Below, piece by piece: positions 62,461 to 64,000 of a stretch of 64,000 nucleotides of DNA. The notes beneath the pieces are model-generated. The model was given only the letters and a program-made list of their open reading frames with translations. It did not search any database and was not told where the DNA came from. Positions within the stretch are counted from its first letter, which is position 1. The number at the start of each line of letters is the position of its first letter. The DNA is from Paenalcaligenes sp052103955. Its GTDB lineage: Bacteria > Pseudomonadota > Gammaproteobacteria > Burkholderiales > Burkholderiaceae_B. A program made the translations under genes and the position numbers. The stretch spans positions 1 to 64,000 of the forward strand of contig JBQELO010000007.1 in assembly GCA_052103955.1 (NCBI GenBank). The letters are read 5' to 3'.

Positions 62461-63687
62461 TTAGGAAAACAGCTTGATGAAACCTGTGATCACCAACGCG
62501 TTCACGAAGTCCACAAACAACGAACCCACTAAAGGGATCACGAAAAACGCTTTAGGGGATGGACCATTTTTGCTGGTAAAGGCTTGCATGTTTGCCACGG
62601 CATTGGGCGTAGCGCCCATACCGAAACCACAATGGCCTACCGAAATCGTCACCGCATCGTAGTCACGCCCCATCACACGGAAGGTCACGTAATACGCAAA
62701 CACAGCCATCAGAATGGTTTGCGCCACCAAAATCACCAACAATGGACCGGCGACATCTACCAACTGCCAGAGCTTCATGTCCATCAATGCCATGCTTAGG
62801 AAGAAGGCCAAGGACACTTCACCAATTACGCCTACCTCATGCACCGGGCAACGGGTTTTACGCAGGTCAATGACGTTACGCATGATGGCTGCTATCAGCA
62901 TCGCTCCCAAATAACCGGGTAACACTATCTTTTTGGTCGCCAAGTAATCCGTAATCGTGACACCAATCCCCATCGCTATACCCAGCAATACCACGGTGTA
63001 CATAATCGTGCCCAATAGGTGCTGTTTACTTTGCTGCTTAGCCTGAGTTGGGGACAGATCTTTGGTGTCATCTGTTTCAAACTCTGACACCTCAGTGTGA
63101 GCACGACCGTTAACGTTGTAGCGCTGCATCAATCGACGACCCAGTGGCCCGCCAATTAAACACCCAAATACCAACCCCCATGTAGAGGCGGCCATCGCCG
63201 CTGGCAACGCACCGGTTACCCCCAAGCCTTCCAAGATAGGGCCAAACGCACCGGACGTACCGTGCCCACCGGTCATGGAAATAGAACCTGCGGCTAAACC
63301 CAGCAAGGGGTTAGCGCCCATTGCTCCAGCCAACCCTACGCCCACAATGTTCTGCAGCACCACCAGCACAACCACGACGGCCAAGAATATCAATACCGCT
63401 AAACCACCTTTTTTCAGTAGCTCCAAACTGGCCGAAAACCCTATCGTGGTGAAGAACGCCACCATAAAGAACTCACGTATTTCTTTTGATAGCGTGATCT
63501 CAAAAGTGCCTGTCTGGTGGCCTATCAAGATCAAGATAGAAAACAGCAAGCCGCCAATGATGGGGCTAGGGATAAAGTATTTACCTAATACAGCCACACG
63601 GCTTTTGATAAGTTCACCCACCACCAAAAACACAGCAGCCAAGCCTACTGTTTGGGGGATATTCAACTGAATAGCGGTTACATCCAT
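62461..63687 (-). CDS. gltS: Sodium/glutamate symporter GltS
   Basis: 408 residues, about ten to twelve hydrophobic helices. GltS landmarks: GGLLFSILILIGHQTG near residue 45, SMTGGHGTSGAFGPIL near residue 136, and the C-terminal ISVGHCGFGMGATPNAVANM near residue 350, the second GXGXG-like reentrant loop. Takes up glutamate with sodium. Probably shares a transcript with tag. Confidence 0.94.
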   Translation of the reverse strand: MDVTAIQLNIPQTVGLAAVFLVVGELIKSRVAVLGKYFIPSPIIGGLLFSILILIGHQTGTFEITLSKEIREFFMVAFFTTIGFSASLELLKKGGLAVLIFLAVVVVLVVLQNIVGVGLAGAMGANPLLGLAAGSISMTGGHGTSGAFGPILEGLGVTGALPAAMAASTWGLVFGCLIGGPLGRRLMQRYNVNGRAHTEVSEFETDDTKDLSPTQAKQQSKQHLLGTIMYTVVLLGIAMGIGVTITDYLATKKIVLPGYLGAMLIAAIMRNVIDLRKTRCPVHEVGVIGEVSLAFFLSMALMDMKLWQLVDVAGPLLVILVAQTILMAVFAYYVTFRVMGRDYDAVTISVGHCGFGMGATPNAVANMQAFTSKNGPSPKAFFVIPLVGSLFVDFVNALVITGFIKLFS

Positions 63688-63757
63688 AGGTATTCCCTAC
63701 TCGAAAATCGTGCTTGTTTTGTATGTATAGATAGGCTGTAGCGCGACGCGATGGGCG

Positions 63758-64000
63758 TTACAGCACGCCTACTGAACGGGCAATAAAGGCAGCAATATGT
63801 TCGGGCTGATTTAAGTCTAACAAGGGTAGCGGACACTGCGTCAACTCTGTTACGTCGGTTGCCACGGCAACCACACCTTGATTTTCAGCATAGACAGGGG
63901 CAATTCCCCTAGACGGACGATGCACTTCTAAACGGGGGATATTGGCTTGCCTGTAGCCCTCTACCAACACCAGGTCTACGGGTCCCAAACGGTCTACCAA
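63758..64000 (-). CDS. mobB: Molybdopterin-guanine dinucleotide biosynthesis adapter MobB, C-terminal part (cut by window edge)
   Basis: About 80 codons open to the window edge on the minus strand. DLVLVEGYRQANIPRLEVHRP near the start of the visible part is the MobB signature, and the tail fits the family. MobB binds GTP and assists MobA in attaching GMP to molybdopterin. The N-terminal Walker A half lies outside the window. Confidence 0.87.
   Translation of the reverse strand: MVDRLGPVDLVLVEGYRQANIPRLEVHRPSRGIAPVYAENQGVVAVATDVTELTQCPLPLLDLNQPEHIAAFIARSVGVL

Noticed and set aside
1..64000. CRISPR arrays, prophage, tRNA or rRNA genes
   Set aside because: No regularly spaced repeats, phage structural or integrase genes, or clover-leaf genes were recognised on reading; a dedicated scan was not possible.

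Overview
The window looks like chromosomal core genome of a betaproteobacterium, most likely Burkholderiales, family Alcaligenaceae. The gene neighbourhoods support this: ftsY/rsmD/coaD/ferredoxin, a DUF3460-scpA-panC operon, Tim44-like/ubiJ/ubiB, pcm-tolC, ftsE-ftsX-mutY, mreBCD-mrdA-rodA and gatCAB all follow layouts known from Bordetella-like genomes. Base composition looks balanced rather than GC-rich. The genus cannot be fixed from sequence reading alone. I saw no tRNA, rRNA, CRISPR array, prophage or transposase gene.

Layout. 1-1.9 kb: the 5' end of ftsY (cut by the window edge) diverges from rsmD, coaD and a 2[4Fe-4S] ferredoxin. 1.9-9.6 kb: an AsmA-like protein, a homocysteine-forming sulfhydrylase, an operon DUF3460-scpA-panC-yddG, and a PhnA/YjdM zinc-ribbon protein. 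9.6-17.4 kb: a vitamin B12 region, with metH and a downstream MmyB-like regulator on one strand and, divergently, a cobalamin riboswitch, a BtuB receptor and a BtuF-like binding protein on the other. 17.5-22 kb: thiG-thiD, mtnN, pcm-tolC. 22.5-27.9 kb: Tim44-like, ubiJ, ubiB, a diiron ferritin-like protein, hldE C-domain enzyme and a LysE exporter. 28.2-35.5 kb: a probable catabolic operon of an alpha/beta-barrel protein, a complete TRAP transporter and a large 5-oxoprolinase/hydantoinase. 36-41.4 kb: a small orphan protein behind a palindrome-bearing promoter, an OmpA-like lipoprotein and an AapJQMP-type amino-acid ABC transporter. 41.6-49.8 kb: ftsEX-mutY, converging on the rod-shape operon mreBCD-mrdA-rodA. 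50.1-55.4 kb: an accessory-looking cassette (RpiR regulator, amino-acid ABC transporter, FAD-dependent D-amino-acid/opine-type oxidase) lying between mreB and gatC. 55.5-64 kb: gatCAB, pyrE, an extradiol dioxygenase, exonuclease III, tag, gltS and the 3' end of mobB.

The most unusual structure is a family of dispersed non-coding repeats at 22003-22470, 35628-35821, 58916-58971 and 61510-61871. Two full-length copies carry a long hairpin at each end, in inverted orientation. One copy has lost its right arm, and one is a short form in which the two ends are joined without the hairpins. All lie just past gene 3' ends, three of them between convergent genes. Several strong hairpins without a U-tract also sit inside operons or leaders (btuB-btuF, aapJ-aapQ, dctM-oxoprolinase, gatC leader) and suggest post-transcriptional control.
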